Below are positions 35,740 through 44,345 of a stretch of 64,000 nucleotides of DNA, in pieces. Origin of the DNA: Nitrospira sp. (GTDB lineage Bacteria > Nitrospirota > Nitrospiria > Nitrospirales > Nitrospiraceae); the NCBI GenBank assembly GCA_024998595.1, contig JACOEK010000002.1, forward strand, positions 310,001 to 374,000. The letters are read 5' to 3'. Made by a program: the position numbers and the translations under genes. The stretch's first letter is position 1. Every line of letters starts with the position of its first letter. A model generated the notes under the pieces. That model was not told the DNA's origin. It searched no databases and worked only from the letters and a program-made list of their open reading frames with translations.

Positions 35740-37587
35740 ATGGCCCCGAACATTCTATTGAGTTGCGAGTCGATCAGTAAAAGTTATGGGGTGCGAGCCC
35801 TGTTTGCAAATTTAACCCTGGCCTTGAGCGAGGGGGATCACGTCGGACTGATCGGCCCAAACGGATCCGGCAAATCCACCTTGCTCAAAATCCTGGCGGG
35901 ACTCGAATCGCCCGACCAAGGCACGCGCACCTTACGCGGGCATACCCGCGTCGGGTATGTGCCGCAGGAGCCAAGCTTTCCCGACGGCCACAGCATTGAA
36001 CAGGTTTTACAGGAAACGCTGTCGGCAGCAGGGCGTGATCCTCATGAAGAAGGTGGCCGGATCGCCAGAGCACTCAGCATCGGCACCTTTCCTGATCCCG
36101 AACAAATCGTCGACACCCTTTCAGGAGGCTGGCGCAAGCGATTAGCCATCACGCAGGCGCTGCTGCTTGAACCCGACGTGCTCCTCATGGACGAACCGAC
36201 TAACCATTTGGATGTCGAGGGAATTCTTTGGTTGGAGCGGCTGCTCAAGAACCGCGCCAAAGCCTTTCTTGTCATCAGCCACGACCGTCGATTTTTAGAA
36301 TCGATCGCGTCGCGCATGGTGGAACTGAATCGTTGCTATCCTGAGGGCCGCTTTGAAGCGCGTGGTCGCTACAGCGACTTTCTCGAGCAACGGGATGCCG
36401 CACTCCAGGCGCAGGCCGACTATCAATCCTCGCTGGCCAATCGCGTCCGGCGGGAAGTGGAATGGTTGCGACGCGGCCCCAAAGCCCGCACGACCAAAGC
36501 CAAAGGCCGCATTCAATCAGCCGGCAAACTGATCGAGGAGTTAGACCAGGTCGAGTCTCGCGCCGCGCAATCGTCGATCGGCATCGACTTTTCCGCCTCG
36601 GGGCGAAAGTCCAAACAACTGCTGGTGGCGGAGCAAGTCACGAAGAGCTTCAAGGGCACACCGGTCGTGACGAATCTGGATGTGCTCCTCGGGCCCGGGC
36701 AACGGCTCGGCCTCCTCGGCCCGAACGGCAGCGGCAAGACTACCCTGCTTCGATTGCTGGCCGGCACGCTGGAACCAGACTCAGGCACGATTGTGCGGGC
36801 AGACGGGCTGCGCATCGTCTCATTCGAACAACATCGCGAATCATTGGATCAGGCCGCCACCCTGCGGCGCGCACTGGCCCCGTCAGGGGATGCTGTGATC
36901 TATCAAGGCCGCTCGATCCATCTGGCCTCGTGGGCAAAGCGGTTCCTCTTCCGCCCCGAACAGCTCGACCTTCCGATATCTCGACTTTCCGGCGGTGAAC
37001 AGGCACGACTTCTGATCGCCCAACTGATGTTGCAGCCGGCGGACCTGCTCATTCTCGACGAGCCGACCAATGATTTGGATATTCCGACCCTGGATGTGCT
37101 GGAGGATAGTTTGCTTGAATTCCCCGGTGCGCTGGTGCTCGTAACCCATGATCGGTGGTTACTGGATCGTGTCTCGACCATCCTCCTGGCACTAGACGGG
37201 ACCGGTCGCCTCGAATGGTTCGCCGACTATGCCCAGTGGGAAAACGCACAGGAGCGGGCTGCCGAATCCGGGACGAATGCGAATGAAGAGGGCTCCGCTT
37301 CCGCAGCGAGCGACGAAGGGGCAGGGGCCGCACCGGCTCGCAAAGCCAAGAAGCTCAGTTATCGCGAACAGAAAGAATGGGGCGCAATAGAGGAGAGTAT
37401 CCTCAAAGCCGAAGATCACGTCTCTGCCTGCCAGGCCGCGATGCACGATCCGGCCGTCATGTCGGACGCTGCCGCACTACAGGACCGAAGTCAGGCATTG
37501 GTGGAGGCACAGGCTGAAGTGGAGCGACTGTATGCCCGCTGGGCCGAGTTGGATGAGAAACGCGCACAGACCGTGCAGAGCTCGTGA
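35740..37587 (+). CDS. ABC-F ATPase (Uup-like)
   Basis: 615 residues with two complete ATPase domains and no membrane segments, the ABC-F layout of ribosome-associated translation factors. Domain 1 has GPNGSGKSTLLKIL, LSGGWRKRLA and LLMDEPTNHLDVEG; domain 2 has GPNGSGKTTLLRLL, LSGGEQARLLIAQ and LLILDEPTNDLDIPT. The linker (205-285) is basic and helical. A charged C-terminal coiled coil (about 545-615) resembles the DNA-binding tail of Uup. In contrast to the pseudo-ABC pair, all catalytic motifs are intact. Confidence 0.93.
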   Translation: MAPNILLSCESISKSYGVRALFANLTLALSEGDHVGLIGPNGSGKSTLLKILAGLESPDQGTRTLRGHTRVGYVPQEPSFPDGHSIEQVLQETLSAAGRDPHEEGGRIARALSIGTFPDPEQIVDTLSGGWRKRLAITQALLLEPDVLLMDEPTNHLDVEGILWLERLLKNRAKAFLVISHDRRFLESIASRMVELNRCYPEGRFEARGRYSDFLEQRDAALQAQADYQSSLANRVRREVEWLRRGPKARTTKAKGRIQSAGKLIEELDQVESRAAQSSIGIDFSASGRKSKQLLVAEQVTKSFKGTPVVTNLDVLLGPGQRLGLLGPNGSGKTTLLRLLAGTLEPDSGTIVRADGLRIVSFEQHRESLDQAATLRRALAPSGDAVIYQGRSIHLASWAKRFLFRPEQLDLPISRLSGGEQARLLIAQLMLQPADLLILDEPTNDLDIPTLDVLEDSLLEFPGALVLVTHDRWLLDRVSTILLALDGTGRLEWFADYAQWENAQERAAESGTNANEEGSASAASDEGAGAAPARKAKKLSYREQKEWGAIEESILKAEDHVSACQAAMHDPAVMSDAAALQDRSQALVEAQAEVERLYARWAELDEKRAQTVQSS

Positions 37588-37595
37588 AGAGAAAA

Positions 37596-37640
37596 TTGGC
37601 TGGGGGACTAGGAATCGAACCTAGGTAGCCAGCTCCAAAG
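37596..37640. repeat. Left attachment site (attL-like), 3' part of tRNA-Gln
   Basis: 45 bp identical to 46167-46211, the 3' part (acceptor, T-arm and anticodon-arm half) of tRNA-Gln(TTG). The identity stops sharply on both sides. Here it is not followed by the rest of a tRNA, so it is a displaced tRNA 3' end that marks the left border of the integrated element. Confidence 0.9.
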
Positions 37641-38575
37641 TCGCACCTAGCGCCTTAGAGACTGACAGCGATTAAAGAGCGTAGATGGACATTTTCATAT
37701 TACAGAACAGATACTTAACTGCAACGCGATGGTGACGAGTTGAGATGGAGGCCTACCTGTAATCGTGGCCAAAACCGGGACCGAACCGTGACCAAAACCG
37801 GGACCAAAATTTGGCTACCCGCTAGGCCTCGATTCAACAGCGCCGAAGTCTCTCTTATCGCTCGTCGGGCCACATGGAGTGACAATTACAGGCTCTGCAG
37901 CGGTAGGATAGCTGCCTATAGCGCATGATAAAAATTCCGGTCACCCAGACCGACGTGAGCGGCTCAGAGGATACAAGCATCGGGGACATACTGATGACAG
38001 AGGCCTCACTTTAGATTTTCGGAATTTCAATCGCACGTTCGATGAGGTATTTGGCTACAAATTGCTGACATCGAACTGGCCCGAAACGCATCAAAGCATT
38101 GCCCGTGGACGACCTCCACCGACGGCTTAACTTACGAATCGTCCCAACACCTTCCCGTCGACCGATTCCTTCAACTGGGCTTCCCAAAAGCTACTAAGAC
38201 GCGAAACCACTCCATCGGACGGGGATTCCGATTGGCTTCTGCTGAACCGAGCACAAGACCAAGCTCACCTACGCTCCAGCCGCCTAGAGAAACTACCGCA
38301 CACTCCAATGCATCCATCGCACCGAGAATCTACTTCCTCATTCCACCACAGATGAAATTAGAGGCGGCACTGATCCGCGGCTTTGACAGTGACAGAAGCA
38401 CTTCGCTTCCCACGCGGCACAGATGATGCACACCACAGGGTGGCAATTCTTCAGCAGTGGCTTAGCATTTCAGAGCACGGTTGGCATATGCGAAGGGGTG
38501 AAATTTCGAGGTATCGATCATCCACTCTCATTTTCCCAAGGACGATGCCATCCATAGTCTAGAGGAGCTACTGCC
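37641..38575. other. Gene-poor left end of the element
   Basis: About 930 bp with no convincing gene. At 37770-37806 a stretch reads, in one frame, NRDRTVTKTGTK, similar to the SRTVTKTVTG near the end of the integrase at 46.07 kb; it may be a remnant of another integrase's 3' end. The rest looks like decayed sequence. Confidence 0.5.
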
Positions 38576-39679
38576 ATGAAAATCACCCTCAGCATCATCA
38601 AGGCCGACATCGGTTCCATCGGTGGCCACCTGTGTCCCTCGCAACAGTTGATCCAAACCGTACGGAGCTACATTGCCCAACACGGTTCCACGCTACTCAT
38701 AGACTACTATGTCAGCAGTACAGGTGATGATATCGCCATTCTGATGAGTCACACACACAGCCCTGGGCATGAAGCGGTCCACAAACTGGCCTGGGACGCC
38801 TTCCTCGCTGGAACGGAGGTGGCTAAAAAACAAGGTTTGTACGGTGCCGGACAGGACCTATTGAAGGACGCCTTTTCAGGCAATGTGCGCGGGATGGGGC
38901 CAGCGGTGGCGGAGATGCAGTTCGACGAACGGCCAAACGAGCCTTTTTTGTTTTTCGCAGCTGACAAGACAGACCCGGGCGCCTTTAATCTGCCACTGTA
39001 TCTGGCCTTCGCTGACCCCATGAATACGCCGGGTTTGATGCTGGCACCCAACATGGCGCAAGGCTTTCGTTTCGTGATTATGGACGTTAATCATACGGAT
39101 GGCGACCGGATCATCGAGCTTTCTGCCCCGAAAGATTTGTACGAGATTGCAGCGTTGCTGCGGGACACCGAGCGCTACGTCGTGGAGTCAATCTGGTCTC
39201 TCTCCAGCGGCGAACAAGCAGTGGCGGCGTCCACTTCCCGGCTGCATAACATTGCCGGCAAGTATACCGGCAAGGACGATCCGGTGATGCTCGTCCGGGT
39301 GCAAAAGGATTTCCCTGCCACTGGTGAGGTCTTGGCACCCTATGCCATTGGCCCCTATGTAGGAGGTGGAATGCGGGGTTCTCATCAAATGCCTTTGATG
39401 CCGGTACCCCTTCAGTCTGGCATCAGCTATTTCGACGGTCCGCCAGTGATTACGTGTGCGGCCTTTGCGATGCATGCGGGACGGTATACCGAGCCTGTCG
39501 ATGCCTTTGCCCACCCCTTTTGGGACCGGGTTCGCGACAACGTTTCAGACAAAGCCATCAGCATGCGACGCCAAGGGTTCTTCGGTGCCGCTATGCTGCC
39601 TATGGCGGAATTAGAATATACCGGGATTATGGAAAAGCTTAAGGGCCTTGACGCAAGTTTCAAGGTGAGAAATATGTAA
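38576..39679 (+). CDS. fbp: Fructose-1,6-bisphosphate aldolase/phosphatase (archaeal type)
   Basis: Bifunctional gluconeogenic enzyme that condenses triose phosphates to fructose-1,6-bisphosphate and dephosphorylates it. 367 residues, the family length. Active-site features are Asp11 (IKADIGSIGGH, with His18), Asp51-Asp52 (STGDDIAILMSH) and the Schiff-base lysine with its neighbours in IAGKYTGKDDPVMLVR (Tyr230, Lys233, Asp234, Asp235). YVGGGMRGSHQMPLMPVP is also characteristic. Typical of archaea and deep-branching, often autotrophic, bacteria. The gene lies inside the tRNA-Gln element, which is unusual for a central carbon enzyme. Confidence 0.94.
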   Translation: MKITLSIIKADIGSIGGHLCPSQQLIQTVRSYIAQHGSTLLIDYYVSSTGDDIAILMSHTHSPGHEAVHKLAWDAFLAGTEVAKKQGLYGAGQDLLKDAFSGNVRGMGPAVAEMQFDERPNEPFLFFAADKTDPGAFNLPLYLAFADPMNTPGLMLAPNMAQGFRFVIMDVNHTDGDRIIELSAPKDLYEIAALLRDTERYVVESIWSLSSGEQAVAASTSRLHNIAGKYTGKDDPVMLVRVQKDFPATGEVLAPYAIGPYVGGGMRGSHQMPLMPVPLQSGISYFDGPPVITCAAFAMHAGRYTEPVDAFAHPFWDRVRDNVSDKAISMRRQGFFGAAMLPMAELEYTGIMEKLKGLDASFKVRNM

Positions 39680-39933
39680 TCCAGTAACTTCAATCAAATT
39701 TCTGTAATTTCCAGATATCGTCGCTCAAGGCGGGGCTAAGGATTTTTATGCAATCTCCCGTGGCACGATTTCGGATGTTGAGTCCACCCGTCATAACCTT
39801 TGGATAGCTTGATAGGATTTTGACGCCGCTTCCTTGGGGGAATAAGATAACTGCACCAGCAGACCAACTGGCGCGTGCTGACCGTACTAACGCGCAATTT
39901 CGGAGGGGTAACGTCGGACAGAGCATGTCCCAC

Positions 39934-40824
39934 CTAGCGAGGCGTGCTGGCCTCTGTTTTTGGCCCCGGCGAATGACCGATGATCTGGACTCGCGGACCA
40001 TGCAAGAGTGGAATCAGGTGATCACCCTCAGGCTCACCTCCTAGAACCCAGACAAATAAGCGTTTGGCATCGTTCAGCTTAGGATCCTGGGGTATGCCGT
40101 ACTGCTCCTTCTGCATCGGCTCATCGTAAAGACCGATGCAGCCATGCGAGGCAGCATAGCCCGGTAGATCCCGTCCATGAATCCAGTAGGATACACCTCC
40201 GCGGTCCACGTAAAAGCGTAGCGCATAGTTCATCGGGTAGGGCCGGTTGGTCCCTTCGATCATGTACAGACAGGACTGATGTGAGCGATGAGCAGCCGTC
40301 ACACGAAACTCGCCGCTCGGCGTTTCAGCCGCGACATTTCCCGAAGAAATGGGGATATCGATGATCAACATTCCATATGCGTAGGCGCCAAGGAACTGCT
40401 CGGATAGGTCGATCAAGATGAATTGTTCATCTTGTTCTGCGGGGGAATAAAATAATGGCAGAGGGTGGAAGAATTTCAGATCGTTAATACGCCTTGGCAC
40501 CTTTATAGAGACGCCCGCGTGGGTATGCCGCCGATCGATCCGATTGAACCTGGCGACATCGATCCAGTCGTCCCGAAACATCTTCTCAAGGGATTCACCA
40601 GATCGCAAAGTCCGGCACTCCCACTCAATCATCGCATCGCTAGGATACGATATGTCACAGGGCGTGAGGTGTTTCTTGATCGCTTCTGCAGCGGAGGCGA
40701 TCGAAAGAAAGACAGCACTGACCAGCAACGTAACGCCTAAGAGAATTGAACGGAATAATGACGGTGAAGCAGGCAATCCAGCGACCAGATTCATAAGCAG
40801 TACATCAGACGCACTATCTCGCAA
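39934..40824 (-). CDS. L,D-transpeptidase (YkuD domain)
   Basis: Cell-wall cross-linking or lipoprotein-anchoring enzyme of the YkuD family. 296 residues with a hydrophobic leader (about 23-46, ending SIASAAEA), a LysM-like segment (RTLRSGESLEKMFRDDW), and the catalytic domain (about 135-270) with IHGRDLPGYAASHGCIGLYD, including the catalytic His and Cys. The residue after SHGCI, usually Arg, is Gly here. The start may be 40824 or the ATG at 40794. It faces the FBP aldolase/phosphatase gene. Confidence 0.9.
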   Translation of the reverse strand: MRDSASDVLLMNLVAGLPASPSLFRSILLGVTLLVSAVFLSIASAAEAIKKHLTPCDISYPSDAMIEWECRTLRSGESLEKMFRDDWIDVARFNRIDRRHTHAGVSIKVPRRINDLKFFHPLPLFYSPAEQDEQFILIDLSEQFLGAYAYGMLIIDIPISSGNVAAETPSGEFRVTAAHRSHQSCLYMIEGTNRPYPMNYALRFYVDRGGVSYWIHGRDLPGYAASHGCIGLYDEPMQKEQYGIPQDPKLNDAKRLFVWVLGGEPEGDHLIPLLHGPRVQIIGHSPGPKTEASTPR

Positions 40825-41095
40825 AACGCTTCATCCGCCCCGAACCTCAAAACCCTCGCATCTTCCTGCTCATCCCACGGATTAATTTCCGCGTAATTGT
40901 AGGCACTTACAAACAAGGCCGGTGTCATGCAGCGCGATCTTTGGCATACCTTGGTCTAACGAACGAAGGGCTATTCCAGAGAATGCCCTTAGATTAGTTA
41001 GCGTTACAAGGCTCGTTTTTCTAATCACAGGGAGGTATCATGCGGAATCTGTGAAGGCTCAGTGCATTTTCTACCTTCATCCGGGGAAACACCTT

Positions 41096-41284
41096 ATGAA
41101 ACCCATGGGATCAAATGCAACCACACGGACCGAAAACACGAACTCGTCCACTACCTGTCTTCATCGCCGGCTGTTCTCCGATGACGTGTCGGAAGAAGAA
41201 CGAGCGGCCGGTATCGTCCGGTGTGTGGAATGTGGGGGCCTGTTTCCAGAGCCCTCCGCTCTGAATAAAAGCCAAAACACCTAG
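41096..41284 (+). CDS. Small hypothetical protein
   Basis: 62 residues from an ATG at 41096 (MKPMGSNATTR). Three cysteines occur, the last two in VRCVECGGLFPEP, which looks like half of a zinc-binding site. No good ribosome site precedes it, and the frame is also open upstream. A weak call based on the cysteine motif and composition. Confidence 0.4.
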   Translation: MKPMGSNATTRTENTNSSTTCLHRRLFSDDVSEEERAAGIVRCVECGGLFPEPSALNKSQNT

Positions 41285-41476
41285 CTTGTTTTCAATAGCC
41301 GGTCCCCCCTAGGCTGCTTACCTCAGACGCAACATTCCGTCTTCGTTGGGGTATTTAGCAACAGCTCCTCACTAGATATTGACCCGATACTCCTCACCGT
41401 TTCTCATGCAGCCGCTTTCTCCTGCTACTTCCGATTTATAAACCTTGGTGTTTACTAACTTCCGTTGTTGATATGT

Positions 41477-41503
41477 GCGAAACCCTTAAGTGGCATTCCC
41501 CAT
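41477..41503 (+). promoter_or_regulatory. Possible heat-shock (sigma-32-like) promoter
   Basis: CCCCAT at 41498-41503 matches the -10 of sigma-32 promoters, with GCGAAA 15 bp upstream as a poor -35. It lies ahead of the small HTH-like gene and Hsp20. The -35 match is weak. Confidence 0.25.
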
Positions 41504-41548
41504 GCATGCGTGCCCCTTCATCCACCCATTCGTCAAAAAAGGCAGCAC

Positions 41549-41767
41549 ATGACGCGAGAGAGTACGGCAGAGGGGCAGGTGATCGATATCGTGCAATCTA
41601 TGCCAATGTGCGATCTAGAAGAGGTACTCCGTCGATACCCGACGCTCGCATGGAGCCAAGTCTTTTTCGCAATTGACCGTTTGAGTCGGACGGGCCAAAT
41701 CAGGCTCATCGCTACGAAGGCGAGCAGCTACTCTGGGACTTTTGCGCGTAATAGAGACGTCGACTAG
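41549..41767 (+). CDS. Small winged-helix-like hypothetical protein
   Basis: 72 residues from the ATG at 41549 (MTRESTAEGQVIDIV). The core (MCDLEEVLRRYPTLAWSQVF, FAIDRLSRTGQIRLI) looks like a helix-turn-helix plus wing, a pattern I associate with a small family common in Nitrospira genomes. It is 39 bp upstream of hsp20 and may share its transcript. DNA binding is inferred only from the pattern. Confidence 0.6.
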   Translation: MTRESTAEGQVIDIVQSMPMCDLEEVLRRYPTLAWSQVFFAIDRLSRTGQIRLIATKASSYSGTFARNRDVD

Positions 41768-41806
41768 ATCAACAGTCGTTATCAGCTAATCACCAGGAGG
41801 TTATGT

Positions 41807-42283
41807 ATGTCTGCTTTAACTCGTTGGGAACCGATGATGGGCCGCTGGAATCCGTTCAAGGAATTGAAAGAGATCGAGCAACACCTGTCAACGTACTTGG
41901 GCAGATCGGCGGAGCGGAGTGAGAATGGGAAACAAGAGGCGATGACCGTCGCAGAATGGTCGCCGCTCGTCGACATCACGGAAGACGAAAAAGAATACAT
42001 GATCAAAGCAGAACTACCGGAAGTGAAGAAAGAAGACATCAAGCTCACGATACAAGATAACGTGATGTGCATCTCGGGTGAGCGGAAGTCAGAAAAAGAA
42101 GAGAAAGGAAAGAAATACCACCGCGTCGAGCGTTCCTATGGGAGCTTTATGCGAAGCTTCACACTGCCGGAAGGGGCCGACGGCAGTAAAGTCAACGCGG
42201 AATACAAAGATGGAGTCTTAAACGTACGCCTGCCGAAGTCGGAGAAAACGAAAGAAAAATCGATTGAGGTGAAAGTCTCCTAA
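41807..42283 (+). CDS. Small heat-shock protein, Hsp20 family
   Basis: ATP-independent chaperone that holds unfolding proteins. 158 residues with an N-terminal WNPFKELKEIEQHL segment and an alpha-crystallin domain (about 52-150: WSPLVDITEDEKEYMIKAEL, VMCISGERKSEKEEKG, YGSFMRSFTLPEGAD, YKDGVLNVRLPK). An AGGAGG precedes the ATG at good spacing. The C-terminal I-x-I/V motif is present in weak form (IEVKV). It is carried on the element. Confidence 0.95.
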   Translation: MSALTRWEPMMGRWNPFKELKEIEQHLSTYLGRSAERSENGKQEAMTVAEWSPLVDITEDEKEYMIKAELPEVKKEDIKLTIQDNVMCISGERKSEKEEKGKKYHRVERSYGSFMRSFTLPEGADGSKVNAEYKDGVLNVRLPKSEKTKEKSIEVKVS

Positions 42284-42371
42284 CGACGAAGGGATGTTGC
42301 GATCGCCTATTGTCCTCTCCCCATGGCATAGACAGAGCCCATACGGAGATAATTTCGGAAAGGAGTCAACC

Positions 42372-42614
42372 TTGAGCACCGCGAGCGTTCAACGAAAAAA
42401 ACTCGACCCAAAGACGTTGGCTCCACAACACCTGCCCACAGGACCGGTGGCCGAGAAACCTCAGCCCCCCTTAGGGTTGCCTGACGATGCTCTGCATATC
42501 CTCATTGCAAAACGGGCCTATGAGCTTTACATGGTGCGAGGTGCCGGCCATGGATCTGCGCTGGATGATTGGCTGCAAGCGGAGCGGGAAATTCTGCGTC
42601 CAGATCATGCTTAA
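42372..42614 (+). CDS. DUF2934-family protein
   Basis: 80 residues if it begins at the TTG at 42372, which has AAAGGAG directly upstream; an in-frame ATG at 42294 has no such site. The C-terminus IAKRAYELYMVRGAGHGSAL followed by DDWLQAEREIL is the DUF2934 motif, a short helical module of unknown function. The N-terminal part is proline-rich. It follows hsp20 by under 100 bp and may be co-expressed with it as a stress gene. Confidence 0.75.
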   Translation: MSTASVQRKKLDPKTLAPQHLPTGPVAEKPQPPLGLPDDALHILIAKRAYELYMVRGAGHGSALDDWLQAEREILRPDHA

Positions 42615-42978
42615 CGATAAGTCCGGCCTAGTCAGGACGACTTGCGGACAGAACTTCCTGAATGACTTTCAGGATAAGTGGTGTCCTACTTTGACCATAT
42701 AGATCAAGTGAAGCGGGGGCTGCGCCCCCGATCCCCCCGGCCGTCCGGTCCAGTGGTCCGGAACGGCCGGGCGGCCTCGTCGGGCGGAATATTCGCGTGA
42801 CCATCTCCCCATGGTTTCAGTATCCCTATTTTCTTCTCTGCGTCTGTAATCCACGATCAAACAGAAAGGCGGCCAAGCTAACGCATCACCGCCTTGTAGG
42901 AATAGCGGCAGATGAATGATTCCCTCTCACCCGTAGAGGATAGTGGACGGGTGACAGGGACAAATTGATTCGCCGGCC
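42615..42978. other. Intergenic stretch with two adjacent hairpins
   Basis: 364 bp between the convergent DUF2934 and zinc-protein genes. No gene is seen. It holds the GC-rich double hairpin at 42714-42770; the rest shows nothing recognisable. Confidence 0.6.
42714..42770. repeat. Tandem GC-rich hairpins
   Basis: First hairpin: CGGGGGC and GCCCCCG around a 3-base loop (42714-42730). Second: a near-perfect 15-bp stem from 42737 to 42770 with a 3-base loop, one mismatch and one bulge. They lie between two convergent genes, so they may be a bidirectional terminator or a REP-like mobile repeat. No T-run follows. Confidence 0.6.
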
Positions 42979-43221
42979 TCACCGTCGCCCCGTCAGTCCC
43001 GCACAGTCGATACAGAGCCAGATTTCGCATGTGACGTCATGCTCCCTATAACAAAACCGAACCCATGCCCGTTCAAATTGGCAGAACTCGCAGAGCCGTT
43101 CTTTCGTGTGCTCAGGACAGAGCCATGCTTTGCGAGCACGATCATACGTGGTCGCTTCCCGTCCGCAACAAGCTGGACCAAAGAGACTCGGCAGCTTCAA
43201 ATCGCATCGATGCCAGATCAT
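42979..43221 (-). CDS. Cysteine-rich small protein of the element
   Basis: 80 residues from the ATG at 43221, which has AGGAGG seven bases upstream; a GTG at 43227 is also in frame. Eight cysteines and several histidines (ACCGREATTYDRARKAWLCPEH, RLCEFCQFERAW, IWLCIDCAG) suggest two zinc sites. No known family. It is the third gene of the operon behind the excisionase-like and Rep-like genes. Confidence 0.65.
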   Translation of the reverse strand: MIWHRCDLKLPSLFGPACCGREATTYDRARKAWLCPEHTKERLCEFCQFERAWVRFCYREHDVTCEIWLCIDCAGLTGRR

Positions 43222-43223
43222 CC

Positions 43224-43937
43224 TCACACCTCCTGATAGACAAGCCCCTTTCCCAGTACCAGTTGCAGAATCGTGCCACTAAACCAAATGGGATGCCCCG
43301 AGAGCAGATCCTCCCAGGTCTTGATGAACACGATCCGAGGGATTTCGATCTCGCCTCTGATCCGTCGGTAGGCGTTCCTGGTGGACCATTGATGCCGCAT
43401 TTCTTCCCAGAGCCGACTGATGGGAAATCCAAGGGACCGTTTCCAGGACCAGCACATATTCACGTAGCCGCATTGATCCTGGACGTACTGGCTGATGACG
43501 TAGCGGCTCAGACGGTTCCGGGACCGATGACTAGGCTGATAGGCCTTGATCCAGACGACTGGAGCCCCATGGAGGGATTGCCACTGGGACGAGAGCCATT
43601 CCTGCGAGATCCAGAACCGGCGTGCGCGCTCCCCATCCGGCACCCGCCAGGCCCAGAAGATATGAAGCACGCCATGCCCTTCTTCCGTTCGGACCTGGTA
43701 ATACTCCAGACCCTGAAAGCCTAGCTGGCGTTCGATCCGTTGGCGCAGTTGCTTGTGATGGTAGGTCAGCTTCTCCGCATCCCCGCCTTCTGCCGTAGAC
43801 AGGGTGACCCAGAGCACTTGGAACTGATGACATTCCCAGAACCAGAGGAGCGACCGCACCCGGTGATAGCCTCGTTTCTGCTTCCTGGTCCATTCCCCGG
43901 CGACAGGCTCCCGCCGGAACTCCTTCCAGCGGCTCAT
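43224..43937 (-). CDS. Replication-protein-like (rolling-circle Rep/G2P-like) protein
   Basis: 237 residues from the ATG at 43937, which overlaps the stop of the excisionase-like gene by 4 bp. The order of motifs resembles rolling-circle replication proteins of the ORF2/G2P type: FQVLWVTLSTAEGGDAEK (motif 1-like), HGVLHIFWAW where HUH enzymes have an HxH strand (the second His is Phe here), and SRYVISQYVQDQ at the place of the YxxKY catalytic tyrosine motif. The protein is rich in Trp and Arg. The match is by pattern only; the altered HUH motif leaves nicking activity uncertain. Confidence 0.55.
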   Translation of the reverse strand: MSRWKEFRREPVAGEWTRKQKRGYHRVRSLLWFWECHQFQVLWVTLSTAEGGDAEKLTYHHKQLRQRIERQLGFQGLEYYQVRTEEGHGVLHIFWAWRVPDGERARRFWISQEWLSSQWQSLHGAPVVWIKAYQPSHRSRNRLSRYVISQYVQDQCGYVNMCWSWKRSLGFPISRLWEEMRHQWSTRNAYRRIRGEIEIPRIVFIKTWEDLLSGHPIWFSGTILQLVLGKGLVYQEV

Positions 43938-44143
43938 CGGGCAGCCTCCGCTTGAGGGATGGCCGGCCTCAGCCCGGCTGAGAGAATCCGTTCCAATTCC
44001 TCGATGGGAATCCGCACGGCTCGCACGGATGGCTTCACATAGGCGATCTGCCGCTTCAGGATATATTTCCTGATCGTGCTTTCCTTGAGCCCTAACCGGT
44101 TCGCCGCTTCTCGAATGGTGATCAATTTTGTACTCGGGACCAT
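43934..44143 (-). CDS. Excisionase-like helix-turn-helix protein
   Basis: 69 residues of the MerR-like HTH_17/excisionase family (KLITIREAANRLGLKESTIR, KYILKRQIAYVKPSVRAVRI, PIEELERIL). An AAGGAGG ribosome site lies upstream. Such proteins steer integrase toward excision or control the neighbouring operon. It is divergent from the CGNR-like/integrase genes, with about 200 bp between them that should hold control sites. Confidence 0.85.
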   Translation of the reverse strand: MVPSTKLITIREAANRLGLKESTIRKYILKRQIAYVKPSVRAVRIPIEELERILSAGLRPAIPQAEAAR

Positions 44144-44345
44144 CGGGCACCTCCTTGAAAGAATGGTTCAAAAATGATCACGGCTGATATTGGTGAGCCA
44201 TGATTCTTCTTGACAGCCATTAGCAAGGCGGAGGTACACTTGCCAAACACATTCGGGTGGAAACGGCCCTTTCGCACGACACATTTTTCAGTGGTGTTGG
44301 GATCAAGAAACTCGGGAGGGTCGGCGTGAAAAAGGAGCCGAAGGC

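Noticed and set aside
37596-37700. Possible third tRNA-Gln gene
   Set aside because: Only the 3' 45 bases match; the 5' half is absent, so it is the attachment site and not a tRNA.
37740-37928. 62-residue frame in the left end of the element
   Set aside because: No ribosome site, low-complexity repeat content and similarity only to an integrase tail; treated as a remnant.
38232-38426. 64-residue frame before the FBP aldolase/phosphatase gene
   Set aside because: No start signal and composition unlike coding sequence.
42669-42860. Minus-strand frame across the GC hairpins
   Set aside because: Its codons come from the palindromes; no ribosome site.
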